Of a stretch of 5,936 nucleotides of DNA, positions 5,243 through 5,936 are shown in pieces. Under the pieces are notes generated by a model. It did no database searches, was not told the DNA's origin, and saw only the letters and a list, made by a program, of their open reading frames with translations. Both the position numbers and the translations under genes were made by a program. Source of the stretch: Vulcanimicrobiota bacterium (GTDB lineage Bacteria > Vulcanimicrobiota > Vulcanimicrobiia > Vulcanimicrobiales > Vulcanimicrobiaceae); assembly GCA_003133185.1 (NCBI GenBank), contig PKWF01000073.1, positions 1-5,936 on the forward strand. The letters run 5' to 3'. How positions within the stretch are numbered: position 1 is the first letter of the stretch; the number at the start of each line of letters is the position of its first letter.

Positions 5243-5258
5243 CTAAAAGCGTGGCGTT

Positions 5259-5558
5259 ATGGAAGACCTCGCGCCGATTATCTCAATACACATCTTTACG
5301 GTCGAGCCGGCAGATTTCGCGAGGCTCGCGGAGCGCGCTACGGAGGCGCTTCGGAAAGCTGCGACACTCCCCGGCTTCGTAAGCGTCAATATTTTTGGAA
5401 ACGCCCCACATACCAAACTTCTGCTCGCATCGGAGTGGCGATCGGAGCACGCTTGGAGCCGAGCGGAATGGGACGACCTGATTGAAAAAGTTCTGACAGA
5501 TTTAGTCGAAAATAGTCGGGACCACGAGTTCGAGATATATTCGCATATTGCGCCGTAA
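5259..5558 (+). CDS. Small antibiotic biosynthesis monooxygenase (ABM)-like protein
   Basis: A 99-residue protein with the outline of the dimeric alpha/beta-barrel (ferredoxin-like) ABM superfamily. A first strand ISIHIFTVEP (8-17) precedes an amphipathic helix FARLAERATEALRKAA (20-35). Next come the family-type turn LPGFVSVNIFGN (37-48), the strand KLLLASEWRSEHAW (53-66) and a second helix (68-84), and the protein closes with HEFEIYSHIAP. The pattern 'PGFxSxxxxxxxxxxxxxxxxEWxS' is typical of ABM and related quinol or heme-oxygenase-like small proteins. Members act as cofactor-free monooxygenases or simply as stress-linked small proteins; catalytic residues are not conserved enough to choose. 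The start is ATG 5259. No Shine-Dalgarno is visible, and the upstream gap has repeats. It may belong to the yceI transcript, 104 bases downstream. Confidence 0.75.
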   Translation: MEDLAPIISIHIFTVEPADFARLAERATEALRKAATLPGFVSVNIFGNAPHTKLLLASEWRSEHAWSRAEWDDLIEKVLTDLVENSRDHEFEIYSHIAP

Positions 5559-5594
5559 GAATCCGGTGAAACGGTTTAGGCAAACGGACGCTCG

Positions 5595-5936
5595 TTATTC
5601 GTAGTCGGGTGCGAAATAATCGTCGCCGCCGAACTGACGCATGAAAAACTTCGGCGGCAAGGGCGCCTTGATGGGAACGAATTTGGCTGGTTCTTGCGAG
5701 AAATCAAAACAGTCGGCTGCCGGTGAGTTCGCACGACTGTCGGCTTTGGCGAGCTGACCGAGACCATAGAGATCCTCGGCGAAGCGCAGCACGCTCGCCG
5801 TCTCGTAGTGAACGTGGGAAACGTGGTTGTGCCGCACGTATGGAGATAGCATGATCAGCGGAACCCGGAAACCTAAGCTGTCGCGATCCTTGTACTCCGG
5901 CGCCACCGGGTCGTAGAGGCCGCCCCAGTCGTCCCA
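5595..5936 (-). CDS. Phosphoesterase-family (phospholipase C/acid phosphatase-like) protein, C-terminal end
   Basis: The last 113 codons of a gene that enters from the right edge. The visible start WDDWGGLYDPVAPEYKD is the conserved metal-site region of the bacterial phosphoesterase family (alkaline phosphatase superfamily; relatives include phosphatidylcholine-type phospholipase C and AcpA acid phosphatase). Family sequence continues with GFRVPLIMLSPYVRHNHVSHVHYETASVLRFAEDLYGL (the SPY and SH motifs) and ends with RANSPAADCFDFSQEPAKF. A GTG at 5906 is internal, because the frame is open and family-like to the window edge. Full-length members run to about 450-700 residues and are usually exported, with a signal peptide that would lie outside the window. 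The substrate (phospholipid or phosphomonoester) cannot be told from this end. It converges on the ABM-like gene with a 36-base gap. Confidence 0.93.
   Translation of the reverse strand, partial: WDDWGGLYDPVAPEYKDRDSLGFRVPLIMLSPYVRHNHVSHVHYETASVLRFAEDLYGLGQLAKADSRANSPAADCFDFSQEPAKFVPIKAPLPPKFFMRQFGGDDYFAPDYE

Noticed and set aside
5188..5382. A GTG-started 64-codon frame before and over the ABM-like gene.
   Set aside because: It is out of frame with the ABM-like gene, Arg/Ser-rich and without a ribosome binding site.
5559..5594. The 36-base gap between convergent genes, checked for a terminator.
   Set aside because: Only very short complementary stretches (CCG/CGG) are seen and there is no T-run; nothing supportable.

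Overview
This 5.9-kb window is bacterial chromosomal DNA, GC-rich (roughly 60 percent by eye) and densely coding. It holds ten protein genes: eight complete, one cut at each edge. I see no tRNA, rRNA, CRISPR array, transposase or phage gene. The mixture of small oxidoreductases, an HxlR regulator, a YceI protein and a phosphoesterase-family phosphatase suits an environmental (soil-type) bacterium. I cannot fix the phylum from sequence alone. A Candidatus Eremiobacterota/Vulcanimicrobiota-type or acidobacterial host is only a guess.

Layout, left to right. (1) 1-580, + strand: the C-terminal two thirds of an aldo/keto reductase. (2) 582-617: a hairpin between convergent genes, probably the terminator of the leftward genes. 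(3) 630-1303, - strand: a four-helix glycine-rich membrane protein followed by a 26-residue hydrophobic peptide, the two sharing a TAATG stop/start overlap. (4) 1354-1389: a perfect 16-bp hairpin. (5) 1414-2010, - strand: a short SDR protein whose Tyr-x3-Lys catalytic pair is replaced. (6) 2011-2121: a divergent intergenic region. (7) 2122-3677, + strand: a two-gene unit of a RibD-C/dihydrofolate-reductase-like protein and a zinc-free quinone-reductase-like MDR protein. (8) 3717-4085, + strand: a small, probably exported protein with a TTG start and two cysteines. (9) 4112-4483, - strand: an HxlR-type regulator, divergent from (10) 4606-5154, + strand: a YceI-family lipid-binding-fold protein, across a repeat-rich 122-bp spacer. 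(11) 5259-5558, + strand: a small dimeric alpha/beta-barrel (ABM-like) protein. (12) 5595-5936, - strand: the C-terminal end of a phosphoesterase-family (phospholipase C/acid phosphatase-like) protein.

Functionally, the left and centre form a cluster of NAD(P)H-dependent small-molecule reductases (AKR, SDR, RibD-C/DHFR-like, MDR). The right part is a regulator/YceI pair that looks like a redox- or stress-responsive unit. HxlR proteins often control divergent genes of this kind and sense electrophiles through an N-terminal cysteine, which is present here. No previously undescribed multi-gene system is evident. The most unusual items are the coupled 26-residue membrane peptide, the SDR that has lost its active-site pair, the repeats in the hxlR-yceI spacer, and the unrecognised cysteine-containing exported protein.
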